Made by a program: the position numbers and the translations under genes. This document shows, in pieces, positions 48,223-57,072 of a stretch of 62,474 nucleotides of DNA. Numbering within the stretch: position 1 is the first letter of the stretch; each line of letters opens with the position of its first letter. The DNA is taken from positions 1 through 62,474 of the forward strand of contig MGZJ01000074.1 in NCBI GenBank assembly GCA_001802645.1, in the 5' to 3' direction. This DNA comes from Geobacteraceae bacterium GWC2_53_11 (GTDB lineage: Bacteria > Desulfobacterota > Desulfuromonadia > Geobacterales > Pseudopelobacteraceae). The notes beneath the pieces were generated by a model. It did no database searches. It was not told where the DNA came from and was given only the letters and a program-made list of their open reading frames with translations.

Positions 48223-50205
48223 TCATGTTCGCACCCTGATCGGCAGAATGACCGTCGTCAGCCCATCCCATTGCAGATGCCGCTGAATGGCAAATGCGGT
48301 TTCGTTATGCAGCATGCGATGATAGAATTTTTCCAGGCGAAAGGTCAGCTGACCGGTAAAAACTGTCGAGCGGGGATATTCTTCGTGGATAACCTTGCAG
48401 AGATCCGTTGCACCCTCTACAACATCCGTAGCTATTTCCATCCTGTAATCGGCGGCAAAACCCAGACGGCGAGCTAATACGACATATTTTTCAAGTCCGT
48501 CCGTAACTGACGTTTCCAATGCCGCAACCTCCTCCGCTCCTTTGAAGGAACCAGAATCAACCACGGCGACCGAAACAAAAATCACATTTTTGTACGTCTT
48601 GGGAAACGTGGTCAGTATCGAAAGAAGAGTATGTACCCCGAAACCACCATATCCGGAAACCAGCTGGATAGCAGTCTGGTCGTTATGGTTAAGAGCGGCA
48701 CCGTTGTAGGTGTGGTTGACAGGAAAATCCAGCAACGTGTTATCAAGATCGGCAATACCTTGTCGTACCTTGTTGTAGTGTCCTTTGATAAGATAGCAGA
48801 GCCATATCACAACAGATGTGATCAGCAGGGTCATCCAGCCGCCTTCGGCAAATTTTTCTATGGTTGTGACAATCAGGATTGTTACGCAGAGAACCAACCC
48901 CACCAGGTGAACCAACAGGTGGCGAAACCATTTGGGATCCTCATTCCTTCGCTGAATGAAAAATTTTGACATGCCCAATTGCGAAAGCGAGAAGGTCACA
49001 AAAACGTTTATCGAGTACATGACAACCAGGGCTGAAACAGACCCGTGGGTGTAAAACAACAGGGCAATTGAGGCCACCCCCATAAGAAAAATTCCGTTAC
49101 GCATGGTAAGACGGACCGACAGGGCGGCAAAGCGATGCGGAAACCATGAGTCAACCGCCATGTTGGCCATGACCCGCGGGCCATCCACAAAGCCTGCCTG
49201 GGCAGCCACCAGCAGCAAAGCACCCTCGGACAGTATCGTTACAAGAGCAATCCATTTCCCCATTGGCCAATTACCGAAAAGAGTATCCGCCAGCACGGAG
49301 TTGAGGGTTTTCCCCTCTGCCGGACTGATTCCGACAAGCAGATAACAGAGTAGCAGTGTCCCGGCCGTAAACGCCAACGATGTGGCCATATAGAGCATCG
49401 TACGCTTTCCGGTCTGCACCTTTGGCTCTCTCATGATCTGCATCCCGTTTGAAACAGCCTCTATGCCGGTATAGGTACCGCCGCCAAGAGAATATGCCCG
49501 CAGGAAAAGCATCATAATGCCGAAAAAACCTATGGTGGAAAGGTCATGCCGGGCACCCGCACCGACCGAAGCCACAACAGGTGCTATTTTGTCGGCATGC
49601 GATATGACACCATACAGCAGCATCACAAGATGCGTAGCTATGAAGGTCATAAATATGGGGGCCAGAATGGTTATGGATTCCTTGACGCCACGTACATTGA
49701 GTATGATCAGGACAATGGTCAGGAAACATGCCACCGGCACCTTGTAATGATGAAGCGACGGGGGGACATAACTGAAGAGCGCATCACAGCAGGAGGCGAT
49801 GGAGATGGTGATCGTCATGACATAATCTACCAGGAGAGCGCTCCCCGAAACAACCCCGGCCTTCTCACCCAGAATGTGGCTGGCAACAATGTAGCCGCCG
49901 CCTCCATGGGGGAAGTGTTCGATGATACGGGAGTATGCGTAGGAGATGATAAACACCGTCATTGCCGTGGCAAGAGCCAACAGAAGCGCAAGGTAACGAT
50001 GTTCACCAAGAGCACGAAAGGCTTCCTCAGGACCATAGGCCGACGAGGAAAGTCCATCAGAGCCAAGCCCGACCCAGGCCAGAATCGGAATCAACGACAT
50101 CTTGTGAAACAGGTGCGGATCGTTCAGGTACTTTGGCGCACCAAAGATGGCCCGGGCAACCTTTTTGAAAATAGAACCGCCGGATATATCGGGTTCAGAC
50201 TTCAT
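48223..50205 (-). CDS. KimA-like potassium importer (APC superfamily)
   Basis: The 660-residue protein starts at ATG 50205 (MKSEPDISGG), six bases after AGGA. The first half has the APC fold with KimA/YdaO-type signatures: LGSDGLSSSAYGPEEAF, FPHGGGGYIVASHILGEKAG, SGSALLVDYVMTITISIA and LIILNVRGVKES. About 12 membrane segments precede a soluble C-terminal region from about residue 470, which resembles the cytosolic domain of KimA. KimA imports potassium and is controlled by c-di-AMP in Bacillus. It is in one operon with a KdpD/KdpE pair, which supports a potassium role. The homology is clear in the membrane part; ion specificity is inferred. Confidence 0.82.
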   Translation of the reverse strand: MKSEPDISGGSIFKKVARAIFGAPKYLNDPHLFHKMSLIPILAWVGLGSDGLSSSAYGPEEAFRALGEHRYLALLLALATAMTVFIISYAYSRIIEHFPHGGGGYIVASHILGEKAGVVSGSALLVDYVMTITISIASCCDALFSYVPPSLHHYKVPVACFLTIVLIILNVRGVKESITILAPIFMTFIATHLVMLLYGVISHADKIAPVVASVGAGARHDLSTIGFFGIMMLFLRAYSLGGGTYTGIEAVSNGMQIMREPKVQTGKRTMLYMATSLAFTAGTLLLCYLLVGISPAEGKTLNSVLADTLFGNWPMGKWIALVTILSEGALLLVAAQAGFVDGPRVMANMAVDSWFPHRFAALSVRLTMRNGIFLMGVASIALLFYTHGSVSALVVMYSINVFVTFSLSQLGMSKFFIQRRNEDPKWFRHLLVHLVGLVLCVTILIVTTIEKFAEGGWMTLLITSVVIWLCYLIKGHYNKVRQGIADLDNTLLDFPVNHTYNGAALNHNDQTAIQLVSGYGGFGVHTLLSILTTFPKTYKNVIFVSVAVVDSGSFKGAEEVAALETSVTDGLEKYVVLARRLGFAADYRMEIATDVVEGATDLCKVIHEEYPRSTVFTGQLTFRLEKFYHRMLHNETAFAIQRHLQWDGLTTVILPIRVRT

Positions 50206-50422
50206 GGGATTCCTGCCTTTTTTGAATGAACATCGGTCGCACCCTGTCAATTTCAACAACAGTCCATTGTTTCTTATTAATATCGAACACGGGTGTTTCA
50301 CTATTGGTAAAGTCCGGCGGGGCAAGTTCCGTTATACCTTCACAATAATTAATATCCGATGGTGCACCAAAGTCCTGTCCCAGATACAGCCCGCTTTCAG
50401 TGTCAAACAAATAGAGTTTCAT
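50195..50422 (-). CDS. Small 75-residue protein at the head of the potassium operon
   Basis: The ATG at 50422 follows GGAGAAATTGTC. The sequence begins MKLYLFDTESGLYLGQDF and includes APPDFTNSETPVFDINKKQW, a pattern I associate with short beta-rich domains also seen in phage tail proteins (Y-D-x-x-T-G-x-Y-L-G ... A-P-P ... P-V-F-D). It overlaps the KimA-like start by 11 nt, suggesting coupled translation. It is probably a real, conserved small protein; function unknown. There are no other phage features nearby. Confidence 0.7.
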   Translation of the reverse strand: MKLYLFDTESGLYLGQDFGAPSDINYCEGITELAPPDFTNSETPVFDINKKQWTVVEIDRVRPMFIQKRQESHEV

Positions 50423-50676
50423 GACAATTTCTCCGCTGGCATAGGTGTTCTGCCGTCCTGATTACAGCATAGCGAAGAGCGGATAAAGACGGTGTCAAAA
50501 TGCCCTTGAAACATATCAAGAAAGCGTCAAGACGGGATGTTGTGCAAACAACATATCTGTTTTGTCAAAGTTGATATTTTCCGGCAACGCGGTAAACTTT
50601 AAACAACATTCTGAACATGAGGGTCGCAGGTACTGTTTCCGGCAGGAGGCCAGGCATTCGGAAACAAGGAGCGTTG
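50423..50676. other. Divergent intergenic region, potassium operon / partner-switching cluster
   Basis: A perfect -35 TTGACA is read on the minus strand at 50498-50493, but no good -10 lies at normal spacing, so the leftward promoter may need an activator such as KdpE. I saw no structure that I could match to a c-di-AMP riboswitch. Confidence 0.4.
50571..50598 (+). promoter_or_regulatory. Likely promoter of the partner-switching cluster
   Basis: TTGATA (50571-50576), 16 bases, TAAACT (50593-50598). The leader would be about 70 nt to the ATG at 50677. Confidence 0.45.
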
Positions 50677-52284
50677 ATGCCTTCCAGAACAGATTCAAAT
50701 AACGTGACGAGCAGTGACGTTGCCCCGGCAAACCTCGTCCTTCTGTTGGTAGAAGACGACCTGCTCAGCCGCGACATGCTGCTTATAAAACTGAAGCATA
50801 TTTTCACCCATGTTGAAGTGGCAGCGGACGGGGCTAAGGGCCTGCAACTCTTTCGGGATCAGGCTCCCGACATCATACTGAGCGACCAGATTATGCCCTG
50901 TTTATCAGGGCTGGACATGTTTCGCAAAATCCGTGCGATCGACCAGAACATTCCGCTTATTCTCATGACCAGCTTCATGGACAACGACATATTGCTGGAG
51001 GCCATCAACCTGGGCGTTAACAGATTCATCCCCAAACCGTTCAACCATGAGGTTCTCGTTCGCGTACTAACGGAGTTAAAGCTGGAAGTATCCGGAAAAC
51101 GATACATGGAGCAGTGCCGTCTGCAGGAAATAACATTGCTGCGCTACCGGGACCAGTACAACGCCATGCAGCAGGAGGCGGCCCGGCGCAAGGAGCGCCA
51201 TGTAGCGCGCCATGATCTTCGGAACAAGGTTATTTACGGTGCCGACGGTATCCGCTGGGGAATAACGGTGACACATACCCCCCGAGACATTTTATGCGGT
51301 GACGGTTACACCATTCGCAACCTTCCTGACGGACGACAGCTTGTTTTCATGGTTGATGCAATGGGTTCCGGGTTATCTGCATCCCTGAGCGCACTTCTGG
51401 CCACCTCGTTCTGCAACTATTTGGTGGATCACGCCACCGTCAGTCTGAAAACCCTCATCACGGGTTTTCAAGAGTATCTTAACGGGATACTGATGGAAGA
51501 CGAGGTGCTTTCCTGCGGTTTTTTTCTGGTAGACCTCATGTCCCGGAAACTTGAAATGGCTGTGTGCGGCCTCCCGCCGCTGCTTGTGCGAACATTGGAT
51601 GGCTTGGTACGGCGTGTTCCCGGAGCTAACCCGCCCCTCCACGGCTGTAGTGGCTCCATAGAGATCACCACTCTCTCCTTGAGCGACATTGCCGACGTGA
51701 TGGTCATGACGGACGGTATAACCGACGCATCACTCTCTGAATCAAGCACGTATCGCGACCGGCTGGAGAATGACTTCCAGGCATCTCCGACTCTGGCAGC
51801 GTTACTGCGCCGGTTCAGACTTCACACGGTAAGAGGTGAACAGGACGACCTGACACTGCTGCAGCTGCAACGCCTGGATCTCCCCGCCGCCTGGAACTGG
51901 AGACAGGAATTCGAAGAAACGGGGCAGCGTACCGGGACGATTCATGGGCTTTTGGAGGCGCTGGCAGGTGAAATTGACTTGAAGAGAGAGGAGCGGAGTG
52001 AACTGGAGATACTTCTTAACGAAGCGCTGACCAATGATCTGGCACAGGGGCGGCTCAAAGCACCAGGGATGCTGTCTGCTTCGCTCTGGCAGGGGGCTCT
52101 GTCCCCTCTCCTGACCCTTGAACTCACGGATATCTGGCCGGGACTCGATCAATTCCGGAATGCCTCCGAGGGAAGTGTTCTGGACAACATACGGCATCAT
52201 TGCGACTGTGCCTATATCCAAGACCCCGGCAGTCGGCTGTTACTGTTAAAAACAATCGTAGGAGGAGCTGATTATGCACATTGA
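50677..52284 (+). CDS. Response-regulator PP2C phosphatase with degenerate HATPase-like tail (HsbR/RsbU type)
   Basis: The 535-residue protein starts at ATG 50677, five bases after AAGGAG; an earlier in-frame ATG at 50617 lacks a ribosome site. A receiver domain (D70 in IILSDQIMP, K120 in FIPKPFNH) is followed by a coiled linker (about 150-190), a SpoIIE/PP2C phosphatase domain (about 195-400, with GDGYTIR, VDAMGSGLSAS, GFFLVDL, TDGITDASL, EQDDLTLL) and a C-terminal segment resembling an RsbW HATPase (ELEILLNEALTND) but without clear glycine boxes. This is the HsbR-like layout that dephosphorylates a STAS partner, encoded next. Confidence 0.9.
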   Translation: MPSRTDSNNVTSSDVAPANLVLLLVEDDLLSRDMLLIKLKHIFTHVEVAADGAKGLQLFRDQAPDIILSDQIMPCLSGLDMFRKIRAIDQNIPLILMTSFMDNDILLEAINLGVNRFIPKPFNHEVLVRVLTELKLEVSGKRYMEQCRLQEITLLRYRDQYNAMQQEAARRKERHVARHDLRNKVIYGADGIRWGITVTHTPRDILCGDGYTIRNLPDGRQLVFMVDAMGSGLSASLSALLATSFCNYLVDHATVSLKTLITGFQEYLNGILMEDEVLSCGFFLVDLMSRKLEMAVCGLPPLLVRTLDGLVRRVPGANPPLHGCSGSIEITTLSLSDIADVMVMTDGITDASLSESSTYRDRLENDFQASPTLAALLRRFRLHTVRGEQDDLTLLQLQRLDLPAAWNWRQEFEETGQRTGTIHGLLEALAGEIDLKREERSELEILLNEALTNDLAQGRLKAPGMLSASLWQGALSPLLTLELTDIWPGLDQFRNASEGSVLDNIRHHCDCAYIQDPGSRLLLLKTIVGGADYAH

Positions 52285-52573
52285 ACACGCAGGCGACAAC
52301 GAGGTAGTTATCACCGGTAACATCAAATCCGTCGAGGACAGCCTCCTGATCAAGGAGACAATCAATACTCTTGTGGCACAGGGGAGTCAAAACATCCATC
52401 TCAAGATCAAGGATTCCCTGTCAATAACCTCGACCATGATCGGCTATCTCATGAAGCTCGTGCATCAGGAAAAGGTGCACCTGTTCATCACGGTGGGGGA
52501 CAGCAGGCTTTACTCGTTGCTGGAGGAACTGAAGCTGTTGCAGCAGTTTAACGTCCACTTAACCGAGCATTAG
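52274..52573 (+). CDS. STAS-domain anti-sigma-factor antagonist-like protein
   Basis: This 99-residue single-domain protein overlaps the phosphatase by 11 nt. It has the strand-helix order of STAS proteins, with a serine-rich switch loop KDSLSITSTMIGYLMKLVHQ at about residues 46-65, where SpoIIAA/RsbV carry their phosphoserine. It is probably the phosphorylation-controlled switch that passes the signal between the phosphatase and a kinase or anti-sigma partner. The match is by layout and loop, since overall similarity to RsbV is low. Confidence 0.75.
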   Translation: MHIEHAGDNEVVITGNIKSVEDSLLIKETINTLVAQGSQNIHLKIKDSLSITSTMIGYLMKLVHQEKVHLFITVGDSRLYSLLEELKLLQQFNVHLTEH

Positions 52574-52588
52574 GCTGCGGGGGACTGC

Positions 52589-53479
52589 ATGACAAAATGG
52601 AACGTTCTGGCCGTTGATGACGAGCCGCACATACTGGCTCTGATTACCGAGCTGTTGAGCAACGAAACATGCACCGTGGAGACCGCTGCCGATGCCGCTC
52701 TTGCCTGGGAAAAGCTCAATGGGGCGGGGAGCAGTTTCGATTTTGTCATCCTTGATCGCATGATGCCGGGTGTTGACGGCCTCGAACTGTTACGGAGGCT
52801 CAAGGCTGATGAACGTCTGGCAACACTGCCGGTTATCATGCAGTCCGGTGCCACATCGCCCGAGCAGATCGCCGAAGGGATCGAGGCAGGCGCTTTCTAT
52901 TACCTGACCAAACCATATACGATGAGCGCCCTCTCCTGCATTGTCCGCGCGGTTATGGCCGACAGTGAGCTTCGTGCAAAGGTAGCCGCTCAGGCCGCAC
53001 AGTACCGTGAGTCGCTGAATTACTTCACCTCGGCAGAGCTTCGCTTCTCAACGCTGGAAGATGTCAATCGCGTTGCCGGGATCCTTGCGGCGATGTGCCC
53101 CGACCCGGACAAGGCATCCAGCGGCTTGATGGAATTGCTGCTCAACGCCGTGGAGCACGGCAACCTGGGCATTACCTATGATGAGAAAAAACTGCTGATG
53201 TATGAAGACCGCTGGGAACACGAGCTGCAACGGCGCCTGGCGCTGCCCGAGTATGCAAACCGGGCGGCAACGGTAACTTTTGAACGGAAAGCCGGTTCAT
53301 TGGAGTTCCGGATATCCGATCAGGGAAACGGTTTTGACTGGGCACGGTATCTGGAACTGGAACCGGGACGATCGCTGGATCCGAATGGCCGGGGGATTGC
53401 CATGGCCCGCCGGTATACATTCTCCCGGATCGAATTCCAGGGGACCGGTAACGTGGTTACGGCGACCGTTGCGCTGTAG
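52589..53479 (+). CDS. Response regulator fused to RsbW-like HATPase
   Basis: The 296-residue protein has a receiver domain (VDDEPH, D56 in FVILDRMMP, K108 in YLTKPYTM), a helical linker (about 125-155), and an anti-sigma/RsbW-type HATPase (about 160-296) with N-box MELLLNAVEHGN (E182, N186), DQGNGFDW and GRGIAMARR. No dimerisation/His domain is present, so it is not a classical histidine kinase. It more likely phosphorylates the STAS protein when switched by its own receiver. It starts 15 nt after the STAS gene, in the same operon. Confidence 0.85.
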   Translation: MTKWNVLAVDDEPHILALITELLSNETCTVETAADAALAWEKLNGAGSSFDFVILDRMMPGVDGLELLRRLKADERLATLPVIMQSGATSPEQIAEGIEAGAFYYLTKPYTMSALSCIVRAVMADSELRAKVAAQAAQYRESLNYFTSAELRFSTLEDVNRVAGILAAMCPDPDKASSGLMELLLNAVEHGNLGITYDEKKLLMYEDRWEHELQRRLALPEYANRAATVTFERKAGSLEFRISDQGNGFDWARYLELEPGRSLDPNGRGIAMARRYTFSRIEFQGTGNVVTATVAL

Positions 53480-53563
53480 AGTGCTCTACGGCAACGGCGG
53501 CGGCATCAGCCGGATATACATAAGTAGGCATGAAATTCAAATTTAGTACCATGAGGTGATGTC

Positions 53564-55165
53564 ATGACCATCAGAAAACTCTTTATCCTGGGCTCTACGG
53601 TAATACTGCTTGCCCTCGTCGGCATCCTTGCCGTTTTTGTCGTCAGCAACAACACAATGCTGAAAACGACCGAAAAGATGATCAATGTTGACCAGGCACT
53701 GCTGATCAACCTCGATGAGATGTATGCCATGGGAGCCTTGTCCGAGGTTTCACTGAGAAGCGTCATCGTTGTCGGCGATGAAACAGCATATAAAAATCTC
53801 AAAAACTACATGACCGATTTTGAAGGGATCTACACCAGATCAAACGACCTGGCGAGCGGAAGCTACAAGGAAAAACTGGCTGCGTTCAAGCAGGCGTGGG
53901 ATGAAACGGCAAAAATTAAAATGGAGATCGCCGATCTTGCGCGAGCCGGCAACAAAGAGGAAGCGATCAAGCTGCTCATAGAAAAAGAGACGCCGAAATG
54001 GCGAAACTTCAAGAAGATGTTCACCGAATTGAGCGAGTCGCAGAAAAAGAGCTTCAAGGAAGAATTAAAGAACTATGAGCACACCTCGAAGATCAACTCG
54101 ACCATCATGCTGACGGTCATACTGATCCTGATTGCCGCGGTGGTCTGTTTCTTCCTGCTGCTGGTGAAGAAAATCATTATCCCGATCGGGGACATGGCCT
54201 CCCTCTCCTACGAACTTGGCGCCGGAGATGGGGATTTGACCGCCCGTTTGCACATCAACTCCACCGATGAACTCGGGACAATAGCCGCATCCATCAACCA
54301 GTTTATAGAGAAGGTCCATACGGCGGTTGCGAGTTCCATCAGCACCGCAACCGAAACAGCGGTGGCAAGCGCCCAGCTGCAAAATGTTTCGCGCAGCCTG
54401 GCAGATAACGTCAATTCCCAGTATCGGCTGGCGGAAGAAGGCAATGTGCTTATTAACGATATCGTACAGAATCTGGACGTAACGGAGGAGATGGCGGTTA
54501 CAACCACCGAGACACTCGAAGATACACAGAAAGTTCTCAATTCGTTTGTGCTGACGCTGAATGAAGTTGGCGCAACGATCATCAAGGAAGGTGAAAAGCA
54601 GTCCGCCCTCGCCGCCAGCATGAAAACCCTTACCGAGCGGGCAAGCGGCATTAATAATGTGCTGACGATTATTGCCGACATTGCGGATCAGACGAATCTT
54701 CTCGCCTTAAACGCATCCATCGAAGCGGCCCGGGCAGGAGAATCGGGGAGAGGGTTCGCCGTTGTTGCCGATGAAGTACGGGGACTCGCCTCCAAAACTC
54801 AGAATTCGCTCAATGAAATCAACAAAAATGTCCGGGCTGTCATCCAGGGCATCGAAGAAATTTATACCGAAACAGCCCACACATCGGAGGACATGCTTCA
54901 CATTTCTGAAAACACCCGGGAACTGATGAGCAGTACCGGAGTTACCAACGAGCGGTTAAAAGGGTCCATCGGCATCTCGTCGGACCTTGTCAGAAAAAGC
55001 ACCTACATTGCCACACGGACCAAGGAAATGATTGAAAACATGAACAATCTTGTGGAGATTTCAGGACAGAATCACAGTTCGGCCCTCGAAGTCGGAGAGG
55101 TTTCCGCCAACCTGGCCCAGAAGTCCGAGAGCCTCAGGGAAGATTTGACCCGCTTCAAAATATAG
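53564..55165 (+). CDS. Methyl-accepting chemotaxis protein with four-helix-bundle sensor
   Basis: The 533-residue protein has membrane segments at about 7-28 and 178-200 that flank a helical periplasmic sensor of the 4HB_MCP type. HAMP (about 201-250) and a signalling coiled coil follow, with the invariant hairpin [20 protein letters not shown] and [14 protein letters not shown] at about 366-410. The start follows GAGGTGATGTC. It lies 84 nt after the REC-HATPase gene on the same strand, so it may feed the same signalling cluster as well as, or instead of, flagellar chemotaxis. No che genes are in the window. Confidence 0.9.
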   Translation: MTIRKLFILGSTVILLALVGILAVFVVSNNTMLKTTEKMINVDQALLINLDEMYAMGALSEVSLRSVIVVGDETAYKNLKNYMTDFEGIYTRSNDLASGSYKEKLAAFKQAWDETAKIKMEIADLARAGNKEEAIKLLIEKETPKWRNFKKMFTELSESQKKSFKEELKNYEHTSKINSTIMLTVILILIAAVVCFFLLLVKKIIIPIGDMASLSYELGAGDGDLTARLHINSTDELGTIAASINQFIEKVHTAVASSISTATETAVASAQLQNVSRSLADNVNSQYRLAEEGNVLINDIVQNLDVTEEMAVTTTETLEDTQKVLNSFVLTLNEVGATIIKEGEKQSALAASMKTLTERASGINNVLTIIADIADQTNLLALNASIEAARAGESGRGFAVVADEVRGLASKTQNSLNEINKNVRAVIQGIEEIYTETAHTSEDMLHISENTRELMSSTGVTNERLKGSIGISSDLVRKSTYIATRTKEMIENMNNLVEISGQNHSSALEVGEVSANLAQKSESLREDLTRFKI

Positions 55166-55203
55166 GGATTCGCAGCAGGCTGATTATGATCCCGCGTTGA
55201 GGA

Positions 55204-56334
55204 CTACACCGGTTCAAGACAAAGAACCGCATACAGGCGGGCAGCAGTGGCGACTTCTTCAAAGAGCACCGACTCTTCGGGGGTATGGGCGATCTCCAGT
55301 GAACCGGGGCCGAGGATAAGCGGCTTTACTCCTGCCGCAAAAAACATGTTACCGTCGGAATGCGAGCGGAAGGCATCCGTTTGCCATGGCAGGCCAAGTT
55401 TCGGATATATCTCCCGTAAAATCTGCTCCAGCCGGTTGTTGCTGTCAAGACGGTAACCGGCAGACAGGAAATCAAAGGATACTTCCAGATCCAATCCCGG
55501 AATGGCCCGACCATAGCCGGCGACAATCCTGCGGATTTCATCCTGAAGGAGCGCCGGATCACGATCTGGGGGCAGATGCAGATCGATCCAGGTTTCACAA
55601 CGATCCGGAACCACGAAACCGGCCTGTGACGATCTCATCTCCCGGATTGAATAGACGATCTCCGATGTGGCCCGGTCGAACAGCGGGTCGCTCCCCAGCA
55701 GAAGCAGAACCCGCAGCATCGATTCCACCGCATTATGCCCCAGCTCCGGCAACGAAGAATGGCTGCGCAGACCGCTTGTAACGAAGCCCGCTTCCAGGTA
55801 ACCGTAATGGGCAAACTTGGCCGCCAGGCCGGTCGGCTCGCCAATAACCACCCATGGCGGACGGCACGATTCAAGAAAGACCGCACTGCCGTCGCCGTTC
55901 TCCTCTTCCCCCACAACCAGCAGCAGCCCGATTGATGGCCGCTCGGCAGGCTCCAGCGCTTCGGCAAGCGCCAGCCAGGTTTCAACCATGGCTGCGCAGC
56001 CCCCCTTCATATCGGCGCTCCCCAGACCGCGAATAACACCGCCCTCCTCCAGAGGCCCGAAGGTGTCCAGATCCCAGGCAGGAACCGTATCCACGTGCCC
56101 CACCAGGTAGAGCCACGGCTCACCTTCCCCCATGACCACCCGCAGGTTGTAGCGATCATCGTCAACCAACTGCCGTTCAACGGTAAAACCAGCCGTGGTA
56201 AGGGTGTCTTCCAGATAGAGCTGGATATCCTCCTCCTTACCGGACGGAGAATAGATATCGAGCATTTCGAGGAACATTTTCCGCAACCGCTCCGGATTGA
56301 TGGCGCTCCAGACTTTTTCCAGGCGGGCGCTCAT
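55204..56334 (-). CDS. M20-family zinc amidohydrolase (ArgE/DapE/CPG2-like)
   Basis: The 376-residue protein has the M20 metal and catalytic residues: H80-x-D82 (LVGHVDTVP), D108 (GSADMKGG), E143-E144 (VVGEEENGDG) and the C-terminal IAHTPEES histidine, with a lid domain (about 175-285). M20 enzymes hydrolyse N-acyl amino acids or small peptides. The gene overlaps a GNAT acetyltransferase gene by four bases (ATGA), so the pair may acylate and deacylate related substrates. Exact substrate unknown. Confidence 0.88.
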   Translation of the reverse strand: MSARLEKVWSAINPERLRKMFLEMLDIYSPSGKEEDIQLYLEDTLTTAGFTVERQLVDDDRYNLRVVMGEGEPWLYLVGHVDTVPAWDLDTFGPLEEGGVIRGLGSADMKGGCAAMVETWLALAEALEPAERPSIGLLLVVGEEENGDGSAVFLESCRPPWVVIGEPTGLAAKFAHYGYLEAGFVTSGLRSHSSLPELGHNAVESMLRVLLLLGSDPLFDRATSEIVYSIREMRSSQAGFVVPDRCETWIDLHLPPDRDPALLQDEIRRIVAGYGRAIPGLDLEVSFDFLSAGYRLDSNNRLEQILREIYPKLGLPWQTDAFRSHSDGNMFFAAGVKPLILGPGSLEIAHTPEESVLFEEVATAARLYAVLCLEPV

Positions 56335-56837
56335 GGCTTCTTCACCGTTTTTTTCCGGTGCTTGCGGGTCAGGTTGAGTGACATATAGACATGCTCCTGG
56401 ATATCGCCGAACCCCTGTTTCTGAAAGAAGTTAATGGCCGGCTGGTTATCGGCGGAAGTGTCGATAATCATCATCCGCACCCCCTGTTCCTTCATGCGGT
56501 GTTTGATCTCCTTGAACAGGCCGCTCCCCACCCCGCCCTGCTGGATATTCCTTCGGACACCCACCCAGACGAGATACCCGTATTTCCAGGGTGAGTTATG
56601 TTTCGTGACCGTCGTTCCCAGGGCAAACCCGAGAATTTCGTCACCCGCCTCTGCCACCAGGCAAAGCTCACCGTCCGAATTAAAGAGCGTGGTAATCTCG
56701 TATTCATCCCAGGTACGATAAAGGCTCTGGAAGGACTCGGCGGTAAAGACCTGTTCGCCGATATGAAACACCTCGGGGAAATCATCAATGGTCATCTCCC
56801 TGATGCGGAGTGGTTCCTTGCCTGCTTGTTCCGACAT
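56331..56837 (-). CDS. GNAT-family N-acetyltransferase
   Basis: The 168-residue protein has the GNAT fold: LRIREMTIDDFPEV at the start, GEQVFTAESF, the central strand FALGTTV, the acetyl-CoA loop QQGGVGSGLFKEI at about residues 97-109, and the late motif IDTSADNQPAINFFQKQGF. The ATG follows GAGGTGACGTT. It is first in a two-gene operon with the M20 hydrolase. An N-acetyl amino acid or protein N-terminus is a plausible substrate; this cannot be decided from sequence. Confidence 0.88.
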   Translation of the reverse strand: MSEQAGKEPLRIREMTIDDFPEVFHIGEQVFTAESFQSLYRTWDEYEITTLFNSDGELCLVAEAGDEILGFALGTTVTKHNSPWKYGYLVWVGVRRNIQQGGVGSGLFKEIKHRMKEQGVRMMIIDTSADNQPAINFFQKQGFGDIQEHVYMSLNLTRKHRKKTVKKP

Positions 56838-56885
56838 AACGTCACCTCTAAAAAGTAGTACGTAAATGGATAGATATATTAGATA

Positions 56886-56913
56886 AGCATAGCGCAGAAG
56901 CGGAAATTATCAA
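56886..56913 (-). promoter_or_regulatory. Promoter of the GNAT-M20 operon
   Basis: TTGATA (56913-56908), 16 bases, TATGCT (56891-56886); the leader is about 40 nt. Confidence 0.5.
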
Positions 56914-56945
56914 CTACATCGCATAGTGGCATACAGGGAAGAGAA

Positions 56946-56974
56946 TTGTCACACAGTGCCGGATATGGTATTCA
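56946..56974 (+). promoter_or_regulatory. Possible promoter of the HELAH membrane protein gene
   Basis: TTGTCA (56946-56951), 17 bases, TATTCA (56969-56974). It would leave a leader of about 90 nt. A TATAAT at 57050-57055 is too close to the start and lacks a -35. Confidence 0.35.
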
Positions 56975-57072
56975 CCAGCTCAGTTTTTCTGATGTTATTA
57001 CATCTGCCGATTTTCGAATAGTAGCAAGCTTACTATCGTTATAAGCAATTATAATCGTGAATTTGGTGAATT

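Noticed and set aside
48223-50205. Kup/TrkD assignment for the potassium transporter
   Set aside because: The membrane motifs (GGGGYIVASHILGEKAG, LLVDYVMT) fit KimA/YdaO-type APC permeases better than Kup.
50423-50676. A c-di-AMP riboswitch before the KimA-like operon
   Set aside because: The leader is short and I saw no matching conserved elements.
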